A stretch of DNA of 64,000 nt from Xanthomonas hortorum pv. pelargonii (GCF_024499015.1 NZ_CP098604.1:3162001-3226000), one strand, 5' to 3'. Shown: positions 47,074 to 55,747, numbered from the stretch's first letter. Translations and numbers: made by a program. Notes: generated by a model not told the origin, from the sequence alone.

Positions 47074-48099
47074 TCAATGCAAGTGCTTGCGGAAGAACGC
47101 CGTCAGCGTATCGAACGGGATCAGATCGACGCGATCGTATAGATCCACATGCCCTGCGCCCGGCACGATCACCAGTTGCTTGGGCTGCCCTGCTAGGCGG
47201 TACGCCTCTTCGCTGAACTCTTTGGAGTGCGCTTGGTCGCCGGTAATGAACAGCATGGGGCGCGGAGAAATCGTTTCGATATCGTTGAACGGGTAGAAGT
47301 TCATGAACTTGACGTTGCTGGTCAAGGTCGGGCGCGTGGTGCGCAGCGGCGATTGGCCTTCGGGTGTGTATTCGCCGCGCGGGGTGCGATAGAAATCGTA
47401 GAACTCGCGCTCGATGGCGTTCGAGTGCGCTGTCAGTTCCAGCACGGTGCCACCGGTATAGGCGGTCTCGCCGCCAGCGAATTCCACATCGCGCTGCCTG
47501 GCTGCCTGAGCAATGACCTGCTTGCGTTGCTCGAGCGACTGCCCGTGACGCAGCCCGTTGCGATTTGCTGCGCCCATGTCGTACATGCTGACCGTGGCGA
47601 TCGCCTTCATGCGCGGATCGATCTTGGCCGCGCTGATGACGAAGCTGCCGCTGCCGCAGATGCCGATCGCCCCGATCCTGTCGCGATCGACCAGGGGCTG
47701 GGTGCCGAGAAAATCCACTGCTGCGCTGAAGTCTTCGGCATAGAGATCGGGCGACACCGCATTGCGTGGTTGGCCTTCGCTGCCGCCCCAGAACGAAAGA
47801 TCCAGCGATAGCGTGGCGAAGCCCTGCTCGGCCATCTTGGTCGCATACAGATTGGCGCTTTGCTCCTTCACCGCGCCCTTCGGGTGCCCCACCACGATGG
47901 CCGGGTGCTTGATGGCCGGGTCAAGGCCGTTGGGCACGAACAGATTGCCGGCCACCGTCATCTGGTACTGATTCTTGAAGGTGACCTTCTGCACGGTGAC
48001 GCGCGGGCTGGTATAAAAATTATTGGCGCCGTTGGACATGTCTGCTCCGATTGCGGTGAAAGAAATCAACAGTCCCAGAAGCACGATGAGCTTTCTCAT
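47074..48099 (-). CDS. Exported alpha/beta hydrolase
   Basis: The 341-residue protein starts MRKLIVLLGLLISFTAIGAD with a signal peptide. The core has KHPAIVVGHPKGAVKEQSAN, a nucleophile elbow GICGSGSF, an acid near MLFITGDQAHS and His in VPGAGHVDLYD. Such proteins, often paired with cyclophilin-like proteins, are common in proteobacterial oxidoreductase clusters. The substrate is unknown. The open frame extends to 48258 but the signal peptide fixes the start. Confidence 0.88.
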   Translation of the reverse strand: MRKLIVLLGLLISFTAIGADMSNGANNFYTSPRVTVQKVTFKNQYQMTVAGNLFVPNGLDPAIKHPAIVVGHPKGAVKEQSANLYATKMAEQGFATLSLDLSFWGGSEGQPRNAVSPDLYAEDFSAAVDFLGTQPLVDRDRIGAIGICGSGSFVISAAKIDPRMKAIATVSMYDMGAANRNGLRHGQSLEQRKQVIAQAARQRDVEFAGGETAYTGGTVLELTAHSNAIEREFYDFYRTPRGEYTPEGQSPLRTTRPTLTSNVKFMNFYPFNDIETISPRPMLFITGDQAHSKEFSEEAYRLAGQPKQLVIVPGAGHVDLYDRVDLIPFDTLTAFFRKHLH

Positions 48100-48587
48100 T
48101 GGACGATCCGTTGTGGTGTGATGTTCAGGAGGGGCGCAGTCAATGGATCTGCGCCTGCACGTGAAGTGCAGCGCGGCTCGATCGCAGTGCTGTTCAATCA
48201 ATGTGTCCATGTTTGAACGTGGCCCAGCCGCATGGTCTTGCGCGCGGGCAGCGTGCATCCTGCGCGTTTAGAAGCTGCACGCCTCGGTACTACGGTTATT
48301 TAGCAACGCCCGCGTGCGCCAGCCATCATTTCAGCGGCATCCATGCCGTCCACTGATGGCGCAGTGACGCAAGCCAGTCGATGCGTATCAGTACAGCGAA
48401 GGGGTGAACGATGAAAAACCATGCATCACGCGGCCGATAAAGACCGTCGCAGTGCCGAGGTGCAAACTCTAATCGCAATCTGCCGCCGCAGTATTGCTGC
48501 CAACGGCATGGCGCCATGCATGCAACTCATGAGTCGCAACGACGGATGGCTAGCTGCACGTCCACGGGCAAGGATCCCGCGAGCTCG
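48100..48587. other. Intergenic region with no visible gene
   Basis: 488 bases precede the hydrolase gene. A short stretch GCGGCATCCATGCCG at about 48338 resembles the core hairpin of dispersed repeats A/B but the flanks do not match. No other structure is seen. Confidence 0.45.
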
Positions 48588-49145
48588 TCAGACCTTCGGA
48601 CGCGGCGCACTCCGCCACAGCAGTGCACGGAACGGGCCGAGTAGAAACACGCCCATGCCCAGCTTCACCGCCAGATCGCCGGCCGCCCAGCTGATCCACG
48701 GCAGGCCGACGCCGGCAAAGGCGATGCTCCAGAAGATCGCCGTATCCAGCGTGGCGCTGCAGGTGGTGGCCACGATTGGCGCGCGCCACCAGTTGCCATT
48801 GCGCAGACGATCGAACACGCTGATGTCCAGCAACTGCGCAGCGATAAACGCGGTGCATGACGCGATTGCGATCCGTGGCGTCGCCAGCCAGATCGACAGC
48901 ACTACTGCGAGCGCAAAGCCGCACCAGGCCACCTTGCGCGCTGCGCGCGGGCCGAAGCGACGATTGATCAGGTTGCTCACCAGAAATGCCAGCGGGTACG
49001 AGAACGCGCCCCAGGTCAGCCAGTCGTTGATCGGGTACTGCACCAGGATGTTGGACAACAGCACCACCGCGCCCATGGCCAGCACCGCCCACGTCAAGGC
49101 ACGTGCGGTGAGCGGAGCGAACAGCGTGGGGGATGTGGTGGACAT
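48588..49145 (-). CDS. VUT-family transporter (queuosine precursor transporter, YhhQ-like)
   Basis: The 185-residue protein starts MSTTSPTLFAPLTARALTWA. It has about six membrane helices: VLAMGAVVLLSNILVQYPIN, FSYPLAFLVSNLINRRFG, VAWCGFALAVVLSIWLA, IAIASCTAFIAAQLLDISVF, TLDTAIFWSIAFAGVGLPW and the last around LAVKLGMGVFLLGP. The SYPLAFLVSNLINRRFGP and D-x-x-F-D(R) features fit YhhQ, which imports preQ0/preQ1 for queuosine synthesis. No preQ1 riboswitch is apparent upstream. It stands alone. Confidence 0.88.
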   Translation of the reverse strand: MSTTSPTLFAPLTARALTWAVLAMGAVVLLSNILVQYPINDWLTWGAFSYPLAFLVSNLINRRFGPRAARKVAWCGFALAVVLSIWLATPRIAIASCTAFIAAQLLDISVFDRLRNGNWWRAPIVATTCSATLDTAIFWSIAFAGVGLPWISWAAGDLAVKLGMGVFLLGPFRALLWRSAPRPKV

Positions 49146-49367
49146 GGCGGGCGGCAGTGAGCGATCAGCGCGAATTATCCGCGCGTTGGCGCATGCGGGC
49201 CAGTGCGCGCGGGGGCCGCCAGTGTCTGCACCAGTACCACGGCGTGGCTGTTCGGCAGACAGTGGTCGATACACGCGCACGCACCGCGTGTAACACCGTG
49301 TCCGGAGACATGAGGTGTCAGCGACGCCCTATCGCAGCCGAGAGCTTTTGTACGCAGCTTTTCGACA

Positions 49368-49871
49368 TCACCAGGTCTTGCTGCTGTTCTGCGCAGCGGA
49401 TTCGGCAGTGGGTACGAATGCCAACGCCTGGCCCTGTGGTGACTGCACCGTCCAGCCTGCGCCGGCCGGGCTCGGTTGGAAGGTCACCGTCTCGCCAACG
49501 TGGAAGCCGGCAGTCGGGTCGTCCTGACGTGCTGGCCAGCGCAGCAGGGCGGTGTTGTCGGCTTGCGCTGGATCCTGCAAGTGCACTTCGCAGCCGCCAT
49601 CGGTGGTTTTCTCTAACGATTTCACCCGCATTGGCGGCAACGGCCCGGCAGAGGCTTTGTTCGATGCATCGCCGAGCGCTTCCGAGCCCCTGCCCACACT
49701 GTGGCCGACAGCGATCGACACGAACACAGGTGCCGACACCACCAGAATCGCCGACATCATCGAGGCATCGCCGCGCGTGATCGTGGTCAAGCCTGCGTGG
49801 GCCCGCATAGGCTGACCAAACGCGATGGCCAGCAACAGGCCAAGGCCGGCAGGTCGAAGAGGGATGTTCAT
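49368..49871 (-). CDS. Small exported protein of unknown function
   Basis: The 167-residue protein has a signal peptide (LGLLLAIAFGQPMRAHA) and a second hydrophobic stretch (MMSAILVVSAPVFVSIAVG). A C-terminal domain has GCEVHLQDPAQADNTALLRW and GETVTFQPSPAGAGW. Its ATG overlaps the stop of the DUF2145 gene, so the two are translationally coupled. I recognise no domain with certainty. Confidence 0.75.
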   Translation of the reverse strand: MNIPLRPAGLGLLLAIAFGQPMRAHAGLTTITRGDASMMSAILVVSAPVFVSIAVGHSVGRGSEALGDASNKASAGPLPPMRVKSLEKTTDGGCEVHLQDPAQADNTALLRWPARQDDPTAGFHVGETVTFQPSPAGAGWTVQSPQGQALAFVPTAESAAQNSSKTW

Positions 49872-50731
49872 GGAGACGCTCCGTGCGCGGTGACGCTGTG
49901 TGGAATGGAATGATCCTGCTGCAGCAGCTGATGTTGCTGCAGGAAATCGAACACCGACTCGACCGTGATCACCGAGTAGTTGCCGGAGATACGCTCGCTG
50001 GCAGGATGGTCGGTGACCGCGGCATTGGCAACGAAGAACCGTGCGCCGATGCGCTTGCTCAGATCGAGATGCAGGCGGGTGGGCTGGTAGCCGTTACGCT
50101 TGAGCCAGGCTTGCGCGCTGCGTCGATCACTCACCGGTGCAGGTGTCGTCGCCTGTGCATTAGTCGCGGCCAGCGCTGCTGCCAGCACTTCGAGCACCCA
50201 TTGATTGGAGTTCTGATACTCGGTGGAAAACGGATAGGCAATCATGCTGTAGCGCGCTTCGTGCAGCGTGTGTGCCAGCGGGGCCGGATCCTGCAATAGC
50301 GTGTGTAGCTGCTGCTGCAGGGCTGGCGCCAGCACGCCGACGCGCAGATCCGCGTTGAGTGCACTTTCGCCGATGAAATTGCTCAGGCCTTCGCGATACA
50401 GTTCGGAGCTGTCCGACTTGCAGTGGTTGAGCAGGTGCTTCACCCGCCAGGTGCCGTCGTCCTCGCGCAGCGCGAAGGCCAGATGGCTGTGTTTCAAGCC
50501 GTAACGGCTCAGATCCTGGCCGCCGCGCGCCAACAGCACCACCTGCGCACCGTCCACGGCATCCAGCGCTTGCTGGGTGGACTTGGCCATGTCGAACATC
50601 GCCGCCAGCGTGGCCGGTGTGGGGTAATGCGGGGTGCAGACCGGCGCGGCAACGGCGGGCAGTGCGGCACTCAAGCACATCAGCAACAGCGCCGCTGTCG
50701 GCCAGGTGCGCCGTTTTTGTTCCATAAGCAT
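49868..50731 (-). CDS. DUF2145 exported protein
   Basis: The protein has about 287 residues (start MLMEQKRRTWPTAALLLM; MEQKRR two codons later is possible), with a signal peptide ending near PAVAAP. DUF2145 features: VVLLARGGQDLSRYGLKHSH, LAFALREDDGTWRVKHLLNH, LYREGLSNFIGESALNADLR and SMIAYPFSTEYQNSNQWVLE. The His/Cys placement suggests a papain-like (NlpC-type) fold, but this is inference. It is coupled to the next gene. Confidence 0.82.
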   Translation of the reverse strand: MLMEQKRRTWPTAALLLMCLSAALPAVAAPVCTPHYPTPATLAAMFDMAKSTQQALDAVDGAQVVLLARGGQDLSRYGLKHSHLAFALREDDGTWRVKHLLNHCKSDSSELYREGLSNFIGESALNADLRVGVLAPALQQQLHTLLQDPAPLAHTLHEARYSMIAYPFSTEYQNSNQWVLEVLAAALAATNAQATTPAPVSDRRSAQAWLKRNGYQPTRLHLDLSKRIGARFFVANAAVTDHPASERISGNYSVITVESVFDFLQQHQLLQQDHSIPHSVTAHGASP

Positions 50732-50780
50732 GGGCGTGCATCGTCCTTGTGTCTGCCCCGTGTCACTCACGGCCGCGCCA

Positions 50781-51728
50781 TCATACGTGCAGGCGTTCAC
50801 GCACCAGGGTGGCAACGCGCTGGGTTTCGCGCAATGGTTCAAGGTTCGGCTGCGCTGCGAAAACAGCGCTTGCCTCGCATAAACGGCCATGCGCTTGCAG
50901 TGCCCGAACATATGTCTCAACCCGCCCTTGCGCCTGGTCGGCAAATGCTGCGGCCACCGGTACGCGCGTGGCGCAGGCTTCGGAGAGCAGATTGACCGAG
51001 TCGGCGCTGGCCACGATCGCATCGGCCCAACCCAGCAGGCCGGCGTATGGATTTGGCCCATCGCGCGTGTCGCACCACAGCATGCCTGGCAGATCTGCGC
51101 ATAGCTTGCGTAGCGTCGTCATTGCCTCCGGCGGAGTGCGTCGCGACGTGGTCACCAGCAGGCTGCCGCCGACCGCATGCAACTGCTCGCGTAACTGCGC
51201 GCACAGCGCCGCCAACGCCTGGGTCGTCCACGGCACATGTGCAGTTGGCCCGCCGATCAACAGCGCCACGCGCGGGCCGGGCAGGGTGCCGAGCGTGGGG
51301 AACGCGGCGCGGCCAGCGGCCAGCCAGGCATCGTCCACCGGGTGCAGGCTGCCGAGCAGGGTGATCACGTTCGCGCCACGCAGCGCATCGTGCTCGGGCA
51401 CGATCAGCAGATCCCAATGGCGCCGGTCCAGGCGCGGGTCCAGGACTTGCACCACCCGGCTACCGTGCGCACGCAACAGCCGGGTGGCCAGCGCGGCCTG
51501 GCGGCCACAGCCGATCGCCAGCGCCGGTGGCTGCTGCAATTGTCGGCTGAATCCGGGTCCGAACGCGGCCTGGGCGCCTGGCAGCAGACGCGGCGCGACC
51601 CAGCGCCAGGGCGCGCGGCCCTGCAAATGCAGCGCGGTGATCGGCTCTGGCTGCAACGCACGCGCCAGCGCCTCGGCCTGGCGTGCATTGCCGGCGCGGC
51701 CATCGCTGACCGCCCAGGTCAGCACCAT
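50781..51728 (-). CDS. ELM1-family glycosyltransferase-like protein
   Basis: The 315-residue protein starts MVLTWAVSDGRAGNARQAEA, the typical opening of bacterial ELM1/DUF1022 proteins. Other landmarks are VVQVLDPRLDRRHWDLLIVP, EHDALRGANVITLLGSLHPV, RVALLIGGPTAHVPW and ADAIVASADSVNLLSEACAT. The family has a GT-B-like fold; in bacteria it is thought to act on cell-surface glycans, while plant ELM1 works in mitochondrial fission. Neighbours give no further clue. Confidence 0.85.
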   Translation of the reverse strand: MVLTWAVSDGRAGNARQAEALARALQPEPITALHLQGRAPWRWVAPRLLPGAQAAFGPGFSRQLQQPPALAIGCGRQAALATRLLRAHGSRVVQVLDPRLDRRHWDLLIVPEHDALRGANVITLLGSLHPVDDAWLAAGRAAFPTLGTLPGPRVALLIGGPTAHVPWTTQALAALCAQLREQLHAVGGSLLVTTSRRTPPEAMTTLRKLCADLPGMLWCDTRDGPNPYAGLLGWADAIVASADSVNLLSEACATRVPVAAAFADQAQGRVETYVRALQAHGRLCEASAVFAAQPNLEPLRETQRVATLVRERLHV

Positions 51729-51864
51729 CGTTTCGAATCCGACATAGATTTGTTTCAGATTGAGCGTGTGTTGCAGCAATCGCGTCACTCTACACTGCGG
51801 GTCTTCACACCTTGGCCGGTGCCGCACTCTACTGTCGCCCATTCCTTTGCCTCCCGGAGTCTCC

Positions 51865-52457
51865 ATGTCCGACCTGCTCGACGCTGCCGTGCTGGATCAG
51901 CTGTTCCGTACAGCCCGCACGCAAAACGCCTTTCTCGACACGCCTGTCAGCGAAGACCAGCTGCGCCAGCTCTACGACTTGGTGAAGTGGGGCCCGACTG
52001 CCGCCAACGGCTCGCCGGCACGTTTCGTGTTCGTGACCAGCCCGGAAGGCAAGCAGAAGCTCAAGCCGGCGCTGTCCGACGCCAATGCCGCCAAGACGCT
52101 GGGCGCGCCGGTCACGGTGATCGTTGGGTTTGACGAAGAGTTCCACCAAAAGCTGCCGTATCTGTTTCCGCATGCCGATGCCAAGAGCTGGTTCGAAGGT
52201 TCGCGCCAAGGACGCGTCGACTCCGGGCGTTCCGTAACGGCTCGCTGCAGGGCGCCTATCTGATCCTGGCCGCACGTGCGCTGGGTCTGGATGCCGGCCC
52301 GATGTCCGGTTTCGACAATGCCAAGGTGGATGCGGCGTTCTTTGCCGGCACGCCGATCAAATCCAATTTCCTGATCAATCTCGGCTACGGTGACCCGGCC
52401 GCGTTGTATCCGCGGCTGCCGCGCCTGAGTTTTGACGAAGCCGCACGCATCGAATAA
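51865..52457 (+). pseudogene. RutE-type nitroreductase (malonic semialdehyde reductase family), frameshifted
   Basis: The first frame starts [20 protein letters not shown] and keeps nitroreductase features ([29 protein letters not shown]). After about 52200 the sense continues in another frame: [55 protein letters not shown], stop 52455-52457. Removing one base at 52201-52207 and one at 52224-52228 gives 196 residues, the same length as E. coli RutE. The family reduces 3-oxo acids or nitro groups with FMN. As written the C-terminal FMN-site half is lost. Both breaks lie within 30 bases. Confidence 0.85.
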
Positions 52458-52548
52458 GCGTACGTCCCCCCTTTCCTGCAGTCCTCGTCCGTCTGCGTTC
52501 TGTCCCATCCGCGTTGATCCAACGCGTCTCTCATCACATGGAGTTTCA

Positions 52549-53280
52549 ATGAAGACCACCCACAAACTGCTTCTGCCGCTCGCCCTGACCCTGGCCATTG
52601 CCGCCTGCTCCAAGCCGGCCGACAACGCCGCCGCACCGGCCGCCGAGACCCCGGCTGCCACCGCACCGGCCGACGCCGCTGCTGCCCCGGCACCTGCTGC
52701 CGCCGAGTCGACCGCCTCGACCGCGCCGGCCGTGACAGTGGCCTCGGGCACCTACACGCTGGACCCGAGCCACACCGACGTGCTGGCGCAGTGGAGCCAC
52801 TTCGGCTTCTCCAACCCCACCGCGCATTTCGGCAATGTCGACGGCACCCTGGTGTACGACGCGGCCGACGTGACCAAGTCCACCGTGCAGGTCACCCTGC
52901 CGCTGTCCGGCTTGAACAGCTTCACCGCCAAGTTCGACGAGCACCTCAAGAGCGGTGACTTCTTCGATGCGGCCAAGTTCCCGACCGCCACCTTCAAGAG
53001 CACCAAGGTCGAAGCGGCCGGCCCCAACAAGCTGACCGTCACCGGCGATCTGACCATCAAGGATCAGACCAAGCCGGTCGTGCTGGACGTCACCCTCAAC
53101 GGTGCCGGCGAGCACCCGATGAAGAAGGTGCCGGCCGCTGGCTTCGACGCCACCACCACCATCAAGCGCACCGACTTCGGCGTGGGCCAGTACGCCCCGA
53201 ACGTCAGCGACGAAGTGAAGATCCGCATCACCACCGAAGCGCTGCAGGCCAAGGCCGGTGACGCTGCTGCCGCGAAGTAA
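52549..53280 (+). CDS. YceI-family lipoprotein
   Basis: The 243-residue protein starts MKTTHKLLLPLALTLAIAAC, a lipoprotein signal with the lipobox Cys in IAAC. An Ala/Pro-rich linker follows (about 25-65), then the YceI lipocalin-like barrel: YTLDPSHTDVLAQWSHFGFS, FDEHLKSGDFFDAAKFPTAT, LTIKDQTKPVVLDVTLNG and RTDFGVGQYAPNVSDEVKI. YceI proteins bind isoprenoids or lipids in the periplasm. A terminator follows. The longer upstream frame is rejected. Confidence 0.95.
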   Translation: MKTTHKLLLPLALTLAIAACSKPADNAAAPAAETPAATAPADAAAAPAPAAAESTASTAPAVTVASGTYTLDPSHTDVLAQWSHFGFSNPTAHFGNVDGTLVYDAADVTKSTVQVTLPLSGLNSFTAKFDEHLKSGDFFDAAKFPTATFKSTKVEAAGPNKLTVTGDLTIKDQTKPVVLDVTLNGAGEHPMKKVPAAGFDATTTIKRTDFGVGQYAPNVSDEVKIRITTEALQAKAGDAAAAK

Positions 53281-53376
53281 TTCGCTGCAAAGGTGATGCA
53301 TCGGTGCGAGCGATCGCACCGATGTGTGGAACGCAGGAGCCGTTCGATTGGCGTAATGCTGTTCACTGAAGAAAAA

Positions 53377-53413
53377 GGCGCTTCCCCATTTCGGTGGGAA
53401 GCGCCGTTTTTTT
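53377..53413 (+). terminator. Intrinsic terminator after the yceI-like gene
   Basis: GGCGCTTCCC and GGGAAGCGCC flank a 9-base loop and are followed by G and seven T residues. Confidence 0.93.
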
Positions 53414-53423
53414 GGGCGTTGCG

Positions 53424-53545
53424 GTCGAGGGTGCGGTGTCCTCGCCGCTCGCGGGACACGCCGCAAGTACGTCCATGTAGGCTCGGTGGCGGCATCCATG
53501 CCGCCACACGGTCCCGCAATCGGCAAGGACACCGCACCAGAGAGT
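53424..53545 (+). repeat. Dispersed repeat A, copy 2 (122 bp)
   Basis: It corresponds to 43225-43346 with scattered substitutions and the same core hairpin. It begins 11 bases after the yceI terminator. Confidence 0.85.
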
Positions 53546-53652
53546 TGATCGGTTGTTTGATGAAAGCCTACCTGTTGATCGTCGCGTTTTGCGTTGCGAA
53601 GCTGATCGGCCGCAGCGTTGTCCAAATAACACACCATGCCTTGCTTGCAACC

Positions 53653-53799
53653 ATGCGCACCGACCATCTGGACTGGTCCTTGCCTGCCTACCGTCGCGGG
53701 ACCTTACGCGGCATGGATGCCGCGTAAGAGCCTACACGGACGTACTTGCGGCGTGTCCCGCGATGGTAGGCAGGCAAGGGCCCTGCGGAAAATCCACAG
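53653..53799 (-). repeat. Dispersed repeat B, copy 2 (147 bp)
   Basis: It corresponds to 43371-43517. Here 107 bp rather than 24 bp separate it from repeat A, and that spacer has no counterpart in copy 1. Confidence 0.85.
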
Positions 53800-53852
53800 A
53801 TCAACAGCCGTCTGCAGGGGAAACTCAGCACCCAGAGCCGCCCTGCTGTCCG

Positions 53853-54641
53853 TTAGTGCGGAGCTGATTCAGCCTTCCAATAACCCTTCGCGCGCACCGA
53901 CTCCTTGTCCACGCCATGGTGTTCTTCAAGAAACTTGCGCATCGCACGTGCACGCATGGATTCGGCGCCGATCCAGTAGAAGGTATCGCCATCGTGCGGC
54001 TCGTAATCGCGCAGGCTGTCTTCCAACAAGGTGCTGCTGGCCGCATCGAAACCGTTGCGTTCCAGCCAGTACACGTCCACGTCGGCGGCGCTGAGCAACT
54101 CCTGGCGTTCTGCGGCATCGGCAATTTCGATAAAGACCTCTGCATGCATGTCGGCAGGCATGGCTTCGAGCCAGCGGCCGATCGCCGGCAGTGCGGTTTC
54201 GTCGCCGATCAGCACGTAGTGGTCGTAGTCGTCGGCGACCAGAAATGAGCCGCGCGGGCCGCCGATCTTCAGCGTGTCGCCGGGCTGTGCGTGCGCTGCC
54301 CAGCTGGTGGCCACGCCATCGCCGTGCAGCACGAAGTCGATGCTCAGCTCGCCGCTTTGCGGGTCGAATGCGCGCGGGGTGTAGTCGCGGCCGGGTGAGG
54401 GCAGGGCGCCTTCGTCATAGCGCGGGCCTTCCGGCGTCATCGTCGGCAGCACGAAGGCGCCATCGGCATTGGGGAAGAACAGTTTCACGTGATCGTCCGG
54501 TGCGTCGCTTTGAAAGCCCGCGAGTTCGTTGCCGCCAAACACGATGCGGCGCATCTGCGGGGTGATCGATTCGCAGCGCAGCACCTGCACGGAGCGCAGG
54601 CGCGAGTCGCGGCGGATTTGGGTGTTGGTGTGGGTTGCCAT
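53853..54641 (-). CDS. Siderophore-interacting protein (ferric-siderophore reductase family)
   Basis: The 262-residue protein starts MATHTNTQIRRDSRLRSVQV. The FAD-binding domain has MRRIVFGGNELAGFQSDAPD, DYTPRAFDPQSGELSIDFVL, and GPRGSFLVADDYDHYVLIGD with ETALPAIGRWLEAMP. The C-terminal SIP domain ends EHHGVDKESVRAKGYWK. ViuB/YqjH-type enzymes reduce Fe(III) in imported siderophores with NAD(P)H. A PadR regulator lies upstream on the same strand, a pairing seen in many proteobacteria. Two 17-bp tandem repeats lie 87-120 bases upstream of its start. Confidence 0.93.
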   Translation of the reverse strand: MATHTNTQIRRDSRLRSVQVLRCESITPQMRRIVFGGNELAGFQSDAPDDHVKLFFPNADGAFVLPTMTPEGPRYDEGALPSPGRDYTPRAFDPQSGELSIDFVLHGDGVATSWAAHAQPGDTLKIGGPRGSFLVADDYDHYVLIGDETALPAIGRWLEAMPADMHAEVFIEIADAAERQELLSAADVDVYWLERNGFDAASSTLLEDSLRDYEPHDGDTFYWIGAESMRARAMRKFLEEHHGVDKESVRAKGYWKAESAPH

Positions 54642-54727
54642 GGGGGAATTGTTCCTGGATTGCCGGGTGTATGCGCGATGGGAAGAAGTGGGGAGTAACT
54701 GGCAAAACTGATGGCGCAATAAACAAT

Positions 54728-54761
54728 CAAGTAAACCAGCTAGGCAAATAAACCAGCTAGG
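54728..54761 (-). repeat. 17-bp tandem direct repeat upstream of the siderophore-interacting protein gene
   Basis: Two adjacent copies, CAAGTAAACCAGCTAGG and CAAATAAACCAGCTAGG on the plus strand, differ at one base. They lie in the probable promoter region of the gene on the minus strand; an activator or repressor array is possible. Confidence 0.55.
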
Positions 54762-54780
54762 AGCAGCTGCTGTTAGCTAT

Positions 54781-54910
54781 CCCTTCTCCCATCGGGAGAA
54801 GGTGCCCCGTAGGGGCGGATGAGGGTACGGGCGAAGCCTCGCGCAGTTGCAATGACACGTGGCTTCGCCCGTACCCTCACCCCAACCCCTCTCCCGGCGG
54901 GAGAGGGGCT
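54781..54910. repeat. Large composite palindrome, CCCTCTCCC/GTACGGGCGAAGCC type
   Basis: The inner arms GAGGGTACGGGCGAAGCC (54821-54838) and GGCTTCGCCCGTACCCTC (54861-54878) are perfectly complementary over 18 bp. Outer ends are small hairpins CTTCTCCC-ATC-GGGAGAAG and CCTCTCCC-GGC-GGGAGAGG. The right end matches the element after aroG (29083-29133). It lies between the siderophore-interacting protein gene and padR; the remaining bases to 55167 hold nothing I can identify. Confidence 0.85.
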
Positions 54911-55167
54911 TGCCGTCCCGCGGCTGAAACTGTGTGTTGATTCTGAAATTGCATTTTGATCAAGACAGGCAATTACGTCGCTGCCAAACACGCAAGGTCG
55001 ATGCTTTGGAATTTGCAGAGTTATGAACTCACAGAGCAACGCATGTGCCGCGGTTCATGCACGTCACTGACGCGCGCAACGCGAACACTGCGATGACGTG
55101 TCACTGCTGCAAAGCGCAATCAAGCTCGCATCGGCCAGCTTCGGATCACAGCGATAGGGACACGCAC

Positions 55168-55713
55168 TCAGCCGTCTTCGCGCTCCATGCCGTCAGCGGC
55201 GGCGTTGAGTAGCGCAGCGATGCGTGCGGTTTCTGCTTCGGTCCACTGCCCGTGCCGCGCAAACAGGCCGTGCTTGATGCGGTGGATCGCCTCGCGAATC
55301 GGTGCAGGTGTCTGTGCCTTGATCAACTCGCGTGCGCGGCGATGTGTGCGTGCCAGCGCCGCGTCGAGTGCGTCGCGCTGCTGTGCCACGTGCGTGCGGC
55401 CGGCCTCAGTGACCTGATAGCGCTTGCGGCCGTCATCCAGGGCGGTCTGCACCCAGCCGTCGGTTTCAAGCTGGGCCAGCGCTGGGTAGATCGCGCCGGC
55501 ACTTGGGGTGTACAGCCCTTTGAACAACGCGGCGATCTGCCGCATCAGCTCGTACCCATGCCGCGGCTGTTGCTCGATCAGCGCTAGCAACAACAAACGC
55601 AGATCGCCATGCCCCAACGGCCGCGAGCGTCCAGTTGTGCCGCGCTCGGGCGCTGGATCGGAAGCGAGATCAGCGTCTGCGGAGACGTCGTCAGGTGGAG
55701 GACGCGTGTTCAT
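55168..55713 (-). CDS. PadR-family transcriptional regulator
   Basis: The 181-residue protein starts MNTRPPPDDVSADADLASDP. The winged-helix domain (about 35-110) has LGHGDLRLLLLALIEQQPRH, GYELMRQIAALFKGLYTPSA, GAIYPALAQLETDGWVQTAL and DDGRKRYQVTEAGRTHV. A C-terminal helical dimerisation part follows. Palindromic TCGATATATCGA sites overlap and flank its start, so it probably represses itself. It likely also controls the siderophore-interacting protein gene downstream, though no such palindrome is seen there. The effector is unknown. Confidence 0.92.
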   Translation of the reverse strand: MNTRPPPDDVSADADLASDPAPERGTTGRSRPLGHGDLRLLLLALIEQQPRHGYELMRQIAALFKGLYTPSAGAIYPALAQLETDGWVQTALDDGRKRYQVTEAGRTHVAQQRDALDAALARTHRRARELIKAQTPAPIREAIHRIKHGLFARHGQWTEAETARIAALLNAAADGMEREDG

Positions 55714-55747
55714 TCGATATATCGAAGCATGACGAAACGATATATCG
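55713..55747. promoter_or_regulatory. Twin palindromic operators of the PadR regulator
   Basis: TTCGATATATCGAA (55713-55726) is a perfect 14-bp palindrome touching the padR ATG. CGATATATCG (55738-55747, within AAACGATATATCGAA) is a second copy with centres 23 bp apart, about two helical turns. This suggests cooperative binding of two PadR dimers. Confidence 0.75.

Noticed and set aside
48330..48352. GCGGCATCCATGCCG resembling the core of dispersed repeats A/B.
   Set aside because: Flanking sequence does not match either repeat; a 15-base partial palindrome is not enough.
43225..53799. CRISPR-like interpretation of the repeated hairpins.
   Set aside because: Only two pairs exist, repeats exceed 100 bp, spacers are of unequal length, and no cas gene is present.
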